NCBI RefSeq assembly: GCF_900110435.1
Contig: NZ_FODT01000016.1
Location: 17,215 to 81,214, forward strand
Length of the DNA stretch: 64,000 nt
Source: Rhodopseudomonas pseudopalustris
Lineage (GTDB): Bacteria; Pseudomonadota; Alphaproteobacteria; Rhizobiales; Xanthobacteraceae
Direction of reading: 5' to 3'
A model generated the notes under the pieces. It was not told the DNA's origin and did no database searches. It saw only the letters and a list, made by a program, of their open reading frames with translations. The position numbers and the translations under genes were made by a program. This document shows positions 11,041-19,659 of this stretch, in pieces. Within the stretch, counting starts at the first letter, position 1, and each line of letters opens with the position of its first letter.

Positions 11041-11151
11041 TCACTCCGTGCGATCGTGGCGTCGCCAACGGCGCCTGACCGCCTGGGCGACTTCCTGCGC
11101 CGCGCCGCCGACGATCATCAGCAGGAAATTCGCGAAATGGGATATTTTCAT
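11041..11151 (-). CDS. Candidate 36-residue single-span membrane protein
   Basis: This ORF is too short for standard calling. It starts at an ATG preceded by AAGGGAGTGATCCG, a reasonable ribosome site, and ends at TGA 11041-11043. The product begins MKISHFANFLLMIVGGAAQE, a short hydrophobic helix (about residues 6-18), followed by a strongly basic tail (RRRWRRHDR). The topology is that of a small inner-membrane protein with a cytoplasmic basic C-terminus. It is divergent from bchO, and the two PpsR-type boxes lie between them. No function is assigned; coding status rests on the start site and plausible topology only. Confidence 0.42.
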   Translation of the reverse strand: MKISHFANFLLMIVGGAAQEVAQAVRRRWRRHDRTE

Positions 11152-11318
11152 CGGATCACTCCCTTTCGTGGCGAGCCGGCCGCAATTCGCGCGACGACCG
11201 TTCCATTCAGCTCACCCCGCAGTTGTTAGTTGCAGCCGGGCTCTCCTCTTCAACCAAATATGGAGCGATTCTCCGCGCCGAGAACAGAAATGCGCAGAAC
11301 CGCCGACGATTTCACGCT

Positions 11319-11336
11319 TGTCGCGACGCGCTGACA
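11319..11336. promoter_or_regulatory. PpsR/CrtJ-type operator, box 1
   Basis: TGTCGCGACGCGCTGACA fits the PpsR/CrtJ consensus TGT-N12-ACA, and in particular TGTC-N10-GACA. PpsR is the aerobic repressor of photosynthesis genes in purple bacteria and binds paired boxes. The second box lies 66 bases downstream with the same flanks (TGTCGCG...GCTGACA). Confidence 0.6.
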
Positions 11337-11384
11337 GATTTCGTCAAGCCGACTGATCAGAATGAAGGGCGCGCGCGCCGGATG

Positions 11385-11402
11385 TGTCGCGTACCGCTGA
11401 CA
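11385..11402. promoter_or_regulatory. PpsR/CrtJ-type operator, box 2
   Basis: TGTCGCGTACCGCTGACA again fits TGT-N12-ACA. The centre is about 205 bases before the bchO start codon and 66 bases from box 1. Two matching boxes upstream of a bacteriochlorophyll-associated gene make chance occurrence less likely. Confidence 0.62.
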
Positions 11403-11598
11403 CCATCTGTCAATCAAATACGCTGACGGGCGTGGGCATGATCAGCCGCGAATGATCAGCGGCTCGCTATCATCGAATGAGCATCATCGTCGATGACCAC
11501 GCAGCAGTTTTTTAGGTAGCGCGTGGAACCGGGCGTCACTCTGGCGTTTGACAGAATGCGCCGGCGATGGTGCCATGAGCGCATAACGAGACGGCTGC

Positions 11599-12558
11599 AT
11601 GATGCGCGCGCTCAACGACAACAACCTTCCGCCTCGCACGCCGCGCACCGCATCTCATACCAATCCGCGCTGGGATCACGAAGGCCGTGACTGGCCCAAT
11701 CGGGATGCCAGCCAGTTCGTTCACGCCGCGGGCCTGCGTTGGCACGTGCAGCAGATGGGTCGCGGTCCGGTGCTGCTGCTGATCCACGGCACCGGCGCGG
11801 CGACCCATTCGTGGCGGATGCTGGCGCCGCTGCTTGCGGAGCACTTCACCGTCGTGGCGCCCGATCTGCCCGGCCACGGCTTCACCGAGACGCCGCCGCC
11901 GGCGCGCATGACGCTCGATGCGATGGCCCAGGATATCGCGACGCTGCTGCGCGGGCTTGGTCACCAGCCGGTGCTGGTCGCGGGCCATTCCGCGGGCGCC
12001 GCCGTGCTGGCGCGGATGTGCCTCGACGGCAGCATCGCGCCGGCCGGCCTCGTCGCGCTCAACGGCGCGCTGCTGCCGATCGGCGGCGCGGCGACACGCT
12101 TGATGCTGCCGCTCGCGCGGGTGCTTGCGAGCAGCGCGATGGTGCCGCGGCTGATCGCGCGGTTCGCCCGCAATAAGGGCATGGTCGAACGGATGATCGC
12201 CGACACCGGATCGTCGGTCGAACCGGCCGGCATCGATTACTATCGGCGGCTGGTCGGCAGCCCCGGCCATGTCGCCGCGGCGATCCGGATGATGGCGAGC
12301 TGGCGGCTCGACCGGCTGGCGCAGCAGCTGCCGGGGCTTGCGACCCGCCTGCTGCTGATCGCCGGCAGCAACGACAAGACCATCGCGAGCCAAGATTCCG
12401 CGCGGGTCCACAGCATGGTGCCGGGCGCGCGGGTCGAGATCATGCAGGGCCTCGGCCATCTCGCCCATGAAGAGCGGCCTCACGACGTCGCCGGCATGAT
12501 GATCGAACTCGCCCGCAACGCCGGCCTGTTGCCGCGGATATTCGCCGCCGCGGAGTAA
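11599..12558 (+). CDS. bchO: BchO-like alpha/beta hydrolase (magnesium chelatase accessory protein)
   Basis: This 319-residue alpha/beta hydrolase has the N-terminal pattern DWPNRDASQFVHAAGLRWHV, characteristic of BchO of purple bacteria. The oxyanion motif LLIHGTGAATHSW, nucleophile elbow GHSAGA and late catalytic His in GLGHLAHEE follow. BchO genes usually sit with bchI and bchD of magnesium chelatase and are needed for bacteriochlorophyll synthesis, though the reaction is undefined. No bch, crt, puf or puh gene is in this window, so the copy lies apart from those genes here. Two PpsR-type boxes upstream support membership of the photosynthesis regulon. Start: tandem ATGATG at 11599. Confidence 0.82.
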   Translation: MMRALNDNNLPPRTPRTASHTNPRWDHEGRDWPNRDASQFVHAAGLRWHVQQMGRGPVLLLIHGTGAATHSWRMLAPLLAEHFTVVAPDLPGHGFTETPPPARMTLDAMAQDIATLLRGLGHQPVLVAGHSAGAAVLARMCLDGSIAPAGLVALNGALLPIGGAATRLMLPLARVLASSAMVPRLIARFARNKGMVERMIADTGSSVEPAGIDYYRRLVGSPGHVAAAIRMMASWRLDRLAQQLPGLATRLLLIAGSNDKTIASQDSARVHSMVPGARVEIMQGLGHLAHEERPHDVAGMMIELARNAGLLPRIFAAAE

Positions 12559-12880
12559 GCACGGAATGCTGCGCAGCGGTGATTCCCATCGGCGGAGTAT
12601 GTGGGTCGCCAGCAGCATCGTCTTTGCGAAAAGAGTTTGCTCAAAACAGTCGTCATCGCCCGGCTCGACCGGGCGACCCAGTATCCCAGAGCTTTCGTGA
12701 TGAACCCCAGCGCTCTGGCGCATGGGATTCGCGCTCTCGCGGGATGACCGTGAGGGTGTGGCGCAAGCTCACGATTGTCGCCAAACCGACGCAGTTCTGC
12801 GCTCAGCTCTCTTCCCTGAACAATCAACCCGTCGACCGTGCCGGCCGCATGCGCCGCCGTTCGTTCTGAAGGAGACATTG
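12559..12880 (+). other. Intergenic region between bchO and the carboxypeptidase gene
   Basis: These 322 bases hold no supported gene. The centre is a dispersed repeat (12651-12749). The last part holds the strong ribosome site GAAGGAGAC directly before the carboxypeptidase ATG at 12881. Confidence 0.5.
12651..12749. repeat. Dispersed intergenic repeat (CGCCCGG hairpin family)
   Basis: It begins CGTCATCGCCCGG-ctcga-CCGGGCGACC, a hairpin with a 7-bp core stem, and closes about 100 bases later with GGGATGACC, complementary to the opening GTCATC. The opening hairpin is the same family as 49869-49901. Confidence 0.55.
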
Positions 12881-14443
12881 ATGGCGCTGTCGCCCTGGGC
12901 CTTTTGCCGCGCCGCGATGGCGTTGATGCTCGTCACAACGGCGACGCTCGCATCCGCGCGGGCGCAGGACGCCGCGCCGGCGTCGCAGCAACCGGCCGCT
13001 GCGCAGGGCGGCAAATCCGAAACCGGTGGGTCGCGCGGCAAGGCCGCCGCAGCGTCGTCGGACGCCGAACAGCACCGCTTGCCGGCCGACTCGGTCACCC
13101 GGCACACGCTGGCGCTGCCGGGCCGCAGCCTGTCCTTCGCCGCCACCGCCGGCTCGATCCGGCTGTTCAACGACAAGGCCGAGCCGCAGGCCGACATCGC
13201 TTACACCGCCTATCAGCTCGACAATGCCGAGGCGCGGACGCGGCCGGTGACCTTCCTGTTCAACGGCGGCCCCGGCGCCTCCTCGGCCTGGCTGCAGCTC
13301 GGCGCGGCGGGGCCGTGGCGATTGCCGATCTTCGGCGAGGCCGCGGTCGCCTCGGCGACGCCGGCGCTGCAGCCCAACGCCGAGACCTGGCTCGACTTCA
13401 CCGACCTCGTCTTCATCGATCCGGTCGGCACCGGCTACAGCCGCCTCGTCGCCAGCGGCGACGACGTGCGCAAGCAGTTTTATTCGGTCGACGGCGACGT
13501 CGACGCGATCGCGCTGACGATCCGGCGTTGGCTCGAGAAGCACGACCGGCTGCTGTCGCCGAAATACGTCGGCGGCGAGAGCTATGGCGGCATTCGCGGC
13601 CCGCGTGTGGTCCGCAATCTGCAGACCCGCCAGGGCGTCGGCGTCAAAGGGCTGATCCTGGTGTCGCCGCTGCTCGACTTCCGCGAATACTCCGGCTCGA
13701 GCCTTCTGCAATATGTCGCGCGGCTGCCAAGCATGGCGGCTGCAGCGCGGCAACAGAAGGGGCCTGTCACCCGCGCCGATCTGACCGACGTCGAAGCCTA
13801 TGCGCGCGGCGAATTCCTCGCCGATCTGATCAAGGGCGAAGCCGACCAGGCGGCGACCAATCGCCTCGCCGACCGCGTCGCGACGCTGACCGGGATCGAC
13901 CCGGCGGTGAGCCGCCGCCTCGCCGGCCGGCTTGATACCAGCGAGTTCCAGCGCGAGTTCGATCGTGCCAATGGCAAGGTGACCGGTCGCTTCGACGCCT
14001 CGGTGCTCGGCTTCGATCCGTTTCCGGACTCCAGCGACGCGCAGTTCAGCGACCCGTCAGCGGACTCGCTGATCGCGCCGCTGACCAGCGCCGCCGCCGA
14101 GCTCACGCGCAATCCGCTGAAATGGCGCCCGGACGGCTCGTATCACCTGCTCAACAGTTCGGTCGCGCAGCAATGGGATTTTGGGCGCGGCCGCAACCCG
14201 GTGGAATCGCTGACCCAGCTCCGCGAAATCCTCGCGATCGATCCGAAACTGCAGGTGCTGGTGACGCACGGGCTGTTCGATCTCGCCACGCCGTATTTCG
14301 CCAGCCAGATCGCGATCGATCAGCTGCCGCCATTCGCATCGAAGCGGATCAAGCTCGTCACCTGGCCCGGCGGCCACATGACCTACGCCCGCGACGACGC
14401 AAGAAAAGCGCTGCGCGGCGAGGTCGGCGCGATGATGAAGTAG
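12881..14443 (+). CDS. Secreted serine carboxypeptidase, peptidase family S10
   Basis: This 520-residue precursor has a signal peptide (hydrophobic core about residues 10-28, likely cleavage after ASARA), so the enzyme is periplasmic or exported. Catalytic features of family S10 are all present: oxyanion motif NGGPGASS, nucleophile Ser234 in GGESYGG, Asp467 in THGLFDLATPYF and His499 in GGHMTYARD. It presumably removes C-terminal residues from peptides. GAAGGAGAC upstream fixes the start at 12881. Bacterial S10 enzymes are scattered in Rhizobiales; physiological substrates are unknown. Confidence 0.9.
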   Translation: MALSPWAFCRAAMALMLVTTATLASARAQDAAPASQQPAAAQGGKSETGGSRGKAAAASSDAEQHRLPADSVTRHTLALPGRSLSFAATAGSIRLFNDKAEPQADIAYTAYQLDNAEARTRPVTFLFNGGPGASSAWLQLGAAGPWRLPIFGEAAVASATPALQPNAETWLDFTDLVFIDPVGTGYSRLVASGDDVRKQFYSVDGDVDAIALTIRRWLEKHDRLLSPKYVGGESYGGIRGPRVVRNLQTRQGVGVKGLILVSPLLDFREYSGSSLLQYVARLPSMAAAARQQKGPVTRADLTDVEAYARGEFLADLIKGEADQAATNRLADRVATLTGIDPAVSRRLAGRLDTSEFQREFDRANGKVTGRFDASVLGFDPFPDSSDAQFSDPSADSLIAPLTSAAAELTRNPLKWRPDGSYHLLNSSVAQQWDFGRGRNPVESLTQLREILAIDPKLQVLVTHGLFDLATPYFASQIAIDQLPPFASKRIKLVTWPGGHMTYARDDARKALRGEVGAMMK

Positions 14444-14511
14444 TCGCTCCAAGCACAGAGCCGTGATCCTGTGCTCGCTCGCAACCAACGCTGAGTCGTC
14501 ATCGATAGCGC

Positions 14512-15288
14512 CTACGCCACCGTCTTCTCCGACCAGCGGCACAGATCGTTGATCGGGCAGACCTCGCAGCGCGGCTTGCGGGCGAGGCAAGTGTAGCGGC
14601 CGTGCAGAATCAGCCAATGATGCGCGTGCTGCATGAACTCCGGCGGGATCATCCGCTCGAGGGCGAGTTCGACCGCCAGCGGCGTATCGCCCGGCGCGAG
14701 GCCGGTGCGGTTGCCGACGCGAAACACATGCGTATCGACCGCCATGGTCGGCTGACCGAACGCCATGTTGAGCACGACATTGGCGGTCTTGCGCCCCGCG
14801 CCCGGCAGAGTCTCCAGCTCGGCGCGCGTGCTTGGTACTTCGCCACCAAAGTCGGTGATCAGTTTTTGCGATAACGCAATCACGTTCTTCGCCTTGGTGC
14901 GAAACAGGCCGATAGTCTTGATGTAGTCCCGCACCCGCTCCTCGCCGAGCGCCAGCATTTTCTGCGGCGTATCGGCGACCGCGAACAGAGGACGCGTCGC
15001 TTTGTTGACGCCGGCATCGGTCGCCTGCGCCGATAGCACCACCGCGACCAGCAGCGTGAACGGGTTGAGATGTTCAAGCTCGCCCTTCGGCTCCGGATTG
15101 GCCTTGGCGAAGCGGGTGAAGGCCTCGCGGACCTCGTCCGCGCTCCAGCGGCGGAGGCGTTTTGGCCTGTTTGCAGCCTTGCCTGATTTTTGCCTTTGCT
15201 GCCTCGGCTTCGCCGCAACGCTGGACGCGGGAATTTTGGCGGATTTGGCGACAGCTGGCGCGGGCGCGCGGCGGGTGATTTTCTGCAT
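14512..15288 (-). CDS. nth: Endonuclease III (DNA glycosylase/AP lyase)
   Basis: Nth removes oxidised pyrimidines and nicks AP sites in base-excision repair. The protein has 258 residues from the ATG at 15288 (MQKITRR), with a basic Ala/Lys-rich N-terminal extension of about 50 residues. The helix-hairpin-helix LPGAGRKTANVVLN carries the catalytic Lys and VDTHVFRV the catalytic Asp. The C-terminal [4Fe-4S] motif C-X6-C-X2-C-X5-C is in CLARKPRCEVCPINDLC. A start 12 codons upstream at 15324 would overlap the divergent DUF2244 gene and is less likely. Confidence 0.95.
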   Translation of the reverse strand: MQKITRRAPAPAVAKSAKIPASSVAAKPRQQRQKSGKAANRPKRLRRWSADEVREAFTRFAKANPEPKGELEHLNPFTLLVAVVLSAQATDAGVNKATRPLFAVADTPQKMLALGEERVRDYIKTIGLFRTKAKNVIALSQKLITDFGGEVPSTRAELETLPGAGRKTANVVLNMAFGQPTMAVDTHVFRVGNRTGLAPGDTPLAVELALERMIPPEFMQHAHHWLILHGRYTCLARKPRCEVCPINDLCRWSEKTVA

Positions 15289-15310
15289 GGGTGAGGTATA
15301 ATATTCCGCG

Positions 15311-15826
15311 ATGGCGTTAGACACCGATCTTGATCCGGAATTGGCGCAGCCGAAACTGTTTTCGGCGCTGCTGAAGCCGCATCGCGCATTGAGTCACAAG
15401 GCTTTTCTGGTGCTGATGGGAGTCCTCGGCACGATCAGCTTCGCCGCCGGCGTAGGCTTCTGGACGATGGGCGCGTGGCCGGTGTTCGGTTTCTTCGGCC
15501 TCGACCTGCTGGCGATCTATATCGCCTTCAGGATCAGCTTCGCCCGTGGCCGCGCCAGCGAGGAAATCTCGATCACGATCAGCGAGTTACGGGTCCGTCG
15601 CATTTCGCATCGCGGTCACGTGGCGGAGTGGGTGCTGAATCCGCTCTGGGTCCGGCTGGAGAAAATCGTCCACGCCGAGTTCGGCATCGAGCAGCTTTAT
15701 CTGGTCTCGCGCGGCCGCCGCGTCAGCGTCGCGAGTTTTCTCGGAGCGGAGGAAAAAGCAAGCTTCGCCAACGCCTTGACCGCCGCCTTGGAGGCCGCGC
15801 GGCGCGGCCCGCTGGTTCGGCATTGA
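15311..15826 (+). CDS. DUF2244 integral membrane protein
   Basis: This 171-residue protein has two adjacent hydrophobic helices (about residues 33-55 and 58-78), followed by a soluble domain with EISITISELRVRRISHRG and WVLNPLWVRLE. That layout matches DUF2244 proteins, common in alphaproteobacteria beside nth and with no known function. It is divergent from nth, with about 22 bases between start codons, and is followed closely by the ada-like gene. Confidence 0.85.
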   Translation: MALDTDLDPELAQPKLFSALLKPHRALSHKAFLVLMGVLGTISFAAGVGFWTMGAWPVFGFFGLDLLAIYIAFRISFARGRASEEISITISELRVRRISHRGHVAEWVLNPLWVRLEKIVHAEFGIEQLYLVSRGRRVSVASFLGAEEKASFANALTAALEAARRGPLVRH

Positions 15827-15878
15827 GGCCCGGGGAAATCGGGTGGTCGCGGCGAGGCGCGCGACCTACATCGGGAGC

Positions 15879-16775
15879 ATGATGAATCTCGCCGCAGCCG
15901 ACCAGCGCCTCGCCAAGCCCGGCCCCCGCGACGCCGCGCTCGCCGACTATGATTCGGTGCGGCGCGCGATCGCTTTCATCTCGCAGAAATGGAAAGCGCA
16001 GCCGACCGTCGAAGCGATCGCCGACGCGTCCGGGCTCACGCCCGACGAACTCCACCATCTGTTCCGGCGCTGGGCCGGGCTGACGCCGAAGGCCTTCATG
16101 CAGGCACTGACGCTCGACCACGCCAAGAACCTGCTGCGCGATTCCGCCAGCGTGCTCGACGCCGCGCTCGAGTCCGGCCTGTCCGGCCCCGGCCGCCTGC
16201 ACGATCTGTTCGTCACCCACGAGGCGATGTCGCCGGGGGAATGGAAGAGCGGCGGCGCCGGCCTCACGCTGCGCTACGGCTTTCATCCGTCGCCGTTCGG
16301 CGCCGCGGTGGTGATCGCCTCGGAACGTGGCCTGGCTGGTCTGGCCTTCGCCGATCCCGGCGAGGAGCAGGCCGCTTTCGTCGACCTGCAACAGCGTTGG
16401 CCGCGCGCGACCTGCATCGCCGATCAGGAGTTCACCGCGCCGTTCGCACAGCGAGTGTTCGACCCGGTGCAATGGCGCTCCGAGCAGCCGCTGCGCGTGG
16501 TGCTGATCGGCACCGATTTCGAGGTGCGGGTGTGGGAGACGCTGCTGAAGATCCCGCTCGGCCGCGCGGTCTGCTACTCGGACATCGCCAACAAGATCGC
16601 CGCGCCGAAGGCCTCGCGGGCGGTGGGCGCGGCGGTCGGCAAGAACCCGATCTCCTTCGTGGTGCCGTGCCATCGCGCCCTCGGCAAAGGCGGCGCGCTG
16701 ACCGGCTATCACTGGGGTCTGACCCGCAAGCAGGCGATGATCGGCTGGGAAGCGGGCCGGCTCGGGGCGGGCTGA
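15879..16775 (+). CDS. Ada-like protein: AraC-type HTH fused to O6-methylguanine-DNA methyltransferase
   Basis: The 298-residue protein has an N-terminal AraC helix-turn-helix domain (about residues 25-105) and a C-terminal methyltransferase domain with GRAVCYSDIA and the active-site motif VVPCHRAL (Cys264). It lacks the N-terminal zinc domain of E. coli Ada that senses methylphosphotriesters, so direct repair is clear while inducible activation is doubtful. The start is ATG 15879 or the adjacent ATG 15882 after TCGGGAGC; the open frame from 15843 has no better signal. Confidence 0.92.
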   Translation: MMNLAAADQRLAKPGPRDAALADYDSVRRAIAFISQKWKAQPTVEAIADASGLTPDELHHLFRRWAGLTPKAFMQALTLDHAKNLLRDSASVLDAALESGLSGPGRLHDLFVTHEAMSPGEWKSGGAGLTLRYGFHPSPFGAAVVIASERGLAGLAFADPGEEQAAFVDLQQRWPRATCIADQEFTAPFAQRVFDPVQWRSEQPLRVVLIGTDFEVRVWETLLKIPLGRAVCYSDIANKIAAPKASRAVGAAVGKNPISFVVPCHRALGKGGALTGYHWGLTRKQAMIGWEAGRLGAG

Positions 16776-16865
16776 CTCTCCGGCGGACCGATTGACGCAG
16801 GCGGGCCGCGATCATAGGTGTGGGGAGCGCCCAAGCGCGCCCCCGCACTCAGGAAAGTCCTTGCC

Positions 16866-18380
16866 ATGCAGTCCCGTCGCCCCGTGATGCTCGTAATCCT
16901 CGATGGCTGGGGATGGCGCGAGGACCCGGCAGACAATGCCGTGCTGCAGGCCAACACCCCGACCTTCGACGGGCTTTGGACCAACGGCCCGCATGCCTTC
17001 CTGCGCACCTCCGGCAAATCGGTCGGGCTGCCGAACGGCCAGATGGGCAATTCCGAGGTCGGCCATCTCAATATCGGCGCAGGCCGTGTGGTGATGCAGG
17101 ATCTGCCGCGGATCAGTGACGCCATCGCCAGCGGCGAGATCGGTCAGGCGCCGGAACTGCTCGCCTTCATCGAGACATTGCGCGCCAGCGGCGGAACCTG
17201 CCATCTGATGGGCCTGGTGTCGCCCGGCGGCGTGCATTCGCTGCAGGATCATGCCTGTGCGCTGGCCAAGATCCTCGCCAAGGCCGGCGTACCGACGGTG
17301 CTGCATGCCTTCACCGACGGCCGCGATACGCCGCCGAAATCCGCGGTCGACGACATCGCCCGGGTCCGCGCCGAGCTGCCGCCGAATGTGCCGATCGCCA
17401 CCGTCAGCGGCCGCTATTATGCGATGGACCGCGACAATCGCTGGGAGCGCGTCAGCAAAGCCTATGGGGTGATCGCCGACGCCGACGGCCCGCGTTTTGC
17501 GGATGCCGATGCGGTGGTTGCGGCCGGCTACGCCTCCGGGGTGAACGACGAGTTCATCGTTCCTGCCGTGGTCGGCGACTATCAGGGGATGCGCGATGGC
17601 GACGGCGTGCTGTGCTTCAACTTCCGCGCCGACCGGGTGCGCGAAATCCTCGCGACACTGCTCGATCCCACCTTCACCGGTTTTCCGCGCAAGCGCGTGC
17701 TGAAGATCGCCGCTGCCGCCGGGATGACGCAGTACAGCACCGCGCTGGATGCCTTGATGCGCACGATCTTTCCGCCGCAGAGCTTGGTGAACGGCTTAGG
17801 CCAAGTGGTCGCCGCCACCGGCCGGCACCAACTGCGGATGGCGGAGACCGAGAAATACCCTCACGTCACCTACTTCCTCAATGGCGGCGAGGAAGTCCCC
17901 TATCCGGGCGAAGACCGCATCATGGTGCCGTCGCCCAAGGTGGCGACCTATGATCTGCAGCCGGAAATGTCTGCGCCCGAACTCGGCGACAAGGCCGTGC
18001 AGGCGATCGAATCCGGCAAATACGACATGATCATTCTCAACTTCGCCAATCCCGACATGGTCGGCCACACCGGCAGCCTGCCGGCGGCGATCAAGGCGGT
18101 GGAGACCGTCGACACCCAGCTCGGCCGCATCGTCGCCGCGATCCGCCAGGCAGGCGGCGCACTGCTGGTCACCGCCGATCACGGCAATTGCGAGATGTTG
18201 CGCGACCCAGTCACCGGCGGCCCGCACACCGCGCACACCACCAATCCGGTGCCGGTTCTGCTGGTGGGCCATGAGGGTCCGCTGGCCGACGGCCAGCTGT
18301 CCGACCTCGCGCCGACGCTGCTGAAGCTTATGGATCTGCCGCAGCCGGCGGAGATGACGGGCCAATCGCTGATCGGTTAG
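16866..18380 (+). CDS. gpmI: 2,3-bisphosphoglycerate-independent phosphoglycerate mutase
   Basis: This glycolytic enzyme interconverts 3- and 2-phosphoglycerate using two Mn ions. The protein has 504 residues, typical of GpmI. The N-terminal metal motif ILDGWG, the catalytic Ser63 in MGNSEVGHLNIGAG, DGRDTPPKSA, NFRADRVREI and the C-terminal metal motif TADHGNCE are all visible. The start at 16866 gives MQSRRPVMLVILDGWG; preceding CAGGAAAG is a fair ribosome site. Confidence 0.97.
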   Translation: MQSRRPVMLVILDGWGWREDPADNAVLQANTPTFDGLWTNGPHAFLRTSGKSVGLPNGQMGNSEVGHLNIGAGRVVMQDLPRISDAIASGEIGQAPELLAFIETLRASGGTCHLMGLVSPGGVHSLQDHACALAKILAKAGVPTVLHAFTDGRDTPPKSAVDDIARVRAELPPNVPIATVSGRYYAMDRDNRWERVSKAYGVIADADGPRFADADAVVAAGYASGVNDEFIVPAVVGDYQGMRDGDGVLCFNFRADRVREILATLLDPTFTGFPRKRVLKIAAAAGMTQYSTALDALMRTIFPPQSLVNGLGQVVAATGRHQLRMAETEKYPHVTYFLNGGEEVPYPGEDRIMVPSPKVATYDLQPEMSAPELGDKAVQAIESGKYDMIILNFANPDMVGHTGSLPAAIKAVETVDTQLGRIVAAIRQAGGALLVTADHGNCEMLRDPVTGGPHTAHTTNPVPVLLVGHEGPLADGQLSDLAPTLLKLMDLPQPAEMTGQSLIG

Positions 18381-18420
18381 CAGCACGCGCGGCGACATCG
18401 CCGCGCGGCCATACGCGATT

Positions 18421-19236
18421 CTAGAACTCGGCGAGCCCGAGCACATCCATCATCGAATACAGGCCGGGCGACTTACCATGCGCCCATTGCGCGGCCTTCA
18501 GCGCGCCATGGGCGAAGATCATCCGGTCCTCGGCCTTGTGGGCGAGCTCGATCCGCTCGTAGGGCCCGGCGAAGATCACGCTGTGATCGCCGGTGACGGT
18601 GCCGCCGCGCAAGCTCGCGAAGCCGATGTCGCCGGTCTTGCGCGCGCCGGTGACGCCGTCGCGGCCACGCGCCGAATGATCATCGAGATCGACCTTGCGG
18701 CCGGCGGCGGCGGCCTCGCCGAGCAGCAGCGCGGTGCCGGACGGCGCGTCGATCTTGGCGCGGTGGTGCATCTCGACGATCTCGATATCGAAGCCGGCGT
18801 CGAGCGACTGCGCCACCCGCCTGGTCAGCGCCGCCAGCAGATTGACGCCGAGGCTCATATTGCCGGACTTCACCACGATGGCCTGGTCGGTGACGCTCTT
18901 GATCACCGCGTTGTCGGAGGACGACAGCCCGGTGGTTCCGATCACATGGACGATGCCGCGCTGCGCCGCGATCGCCACATTGGCGATGGTCGCGGCCGGA
19001 ACGGTGAAATCCAGAATGCCGTCGGCGCCGGCCGACAGCGTCCACAGATCGGCCGACAGCTTGACGCCGTTGGCGGGCAGGCCGGCGAGCACGCCGGCGT
19101 CCTGGCCGAGCAGCTCCGACCCCGGCGCTTCCAGCGCACCGGTGAGCACAACGCCCTTGGTCTCGGAAATGGCGCGCGTCAGCGCACGGCCCATCCGGCC
19201 GCCAGCTCCGGCAACAATCAGGCGCATATCGGACAT
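18421..19236 (-). CDS. dapB: 4-hydroxy-tetrahydrodipicolinate reductase
   Basis: DapB catalyses the NAD(P)H-dependent step after DapA in lysine and diaminopimelate synthesis. The 271-residue protein begins [16 protein letters not shown] (Rossmann fold), has the catalytic motif [21 protein letters not shown] and the cofactor-binding GTTG loop. The start at 19236 gives MSDMRL; the internal ATG three codons later is an alternative. It is convergent with gpmI and not in an operon with other dap genes. Confidence 0.96.
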   Translation of the reverse strand: MSDMRLIVAGAGGRMGRALTRAISETKGVVLTGALEAPGSELLGQDAGVLAGLPANGVKLSADLWTLSAGADGILDFTVPAATIANVAIAAQRGIVHVIGTTGLSSSDNAVIKSVTDQAIVVKSGNMSLGVNLLAALTRRVAQSLDAGFDIEIVEMHHRAKIDAPSGTALLLGEAAAAGRKVDLDDHSARGRDGVTGARKTGDIGFASLRGGTVTGDHSVIFAGPYERIELAHKAEDRMIFAHGALKAAQWAHGKSPGLYSMMDVLGLAEF

Positions 19237-19328
19237 CGGCTTGAGATCCTTTTGCAGGCTCGCGGTATAGCCGGGCGAACCGGGCCCGGCAACTGATCGA
19301 AAGGCAGGCTTGGATTACGCAATACGCC

Positions 19329-19640
19329 TCAGCCCTGCGGCTGCGGGCCGTCATAGCCCTCGACGATGACGATCTCGCCCTGCGCAAAAGGCGACCTGGC
19401 CTTGATCAGCGCCTGGTACTCCGGTGAGTGGTAGCAGGCGAGCGCTGTCGCGTAGTCCTTGAACTCGATGACGACATTGCGTGACCGCGCCGGCCCTTCA
19501 TGCGCCTCGTAGGTTCCGCCGCGGGTCAGGAACCGGGCGCCGTATTTCGCGAACACGGTGCCGTTGTGGGCAACATAATCGCGCTTGTAGCCGTCGAGAT
19601 CGTGCACATCCATCCGTGCAACCCAGTAGCCCTTGGCCAT
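19329..19640 (-). CDS. DUF1330 family protein
   Basis: This 103-residue alpha/beta (ferredoxin-like) protein carries the DUF1330 pattern: KGYWVARMDVHDLDGYKRDYV near the start, RGGTYEAHEGPARSRNVVIEFKD centrally and ALACYHSPEYQALIKARS later. The fold is a dimeric alpha/beta barrel, and function is unknown. GGAGGAGAGCG lies directly before the ATG. pyrF ends upstream at 19660, so the two may be co-transcribed. Confidence 0.85.
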   Translation of the reverse strand: MAKGYWVARMDVHDLDGYKRDYVAHNGTVFAKYGARFLTRGGTYEAHEGPARSRNVVIEFKDYATALACYHSPEYQALIKARSPFAQGEIVIVEGYDGPQPQG

Positions 19641-19659
19641 CGCTCTCCTCCTTTGTCGA

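Larger units (their letters stand above)
11152..11598 (+). promoter_or_regulatory. Upstream regulatory region of bchO
   Basis: This ~450-base region between the divergent 36-codon ORF and bchO holds no supported gene. It contains two PpsR/CrtJ-type boxes (separate entries), a direct repeat ATGATCAGC at 11438-11446 and 11452-11460 (14-base period), and a TTGACA at 11548-11553 that could be a -35 element followed by only a poor -10. Confidence 0.55.

Noticed and set aside
9998..11068. 356-codon minus-strand frame opposite the EI24-type gene
   Set aside because: Complement of membrane-protein codons; no domain. The 36-codon ORF at 11041 is in a separate frame and position.
11408..11428. Third PpsR box (TGTCA...TGACG) before bchO
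   Set aside because: The half-sites are 11 bases apart and the right half ends in ACG, so it does not fit TGT-N12-ACA.
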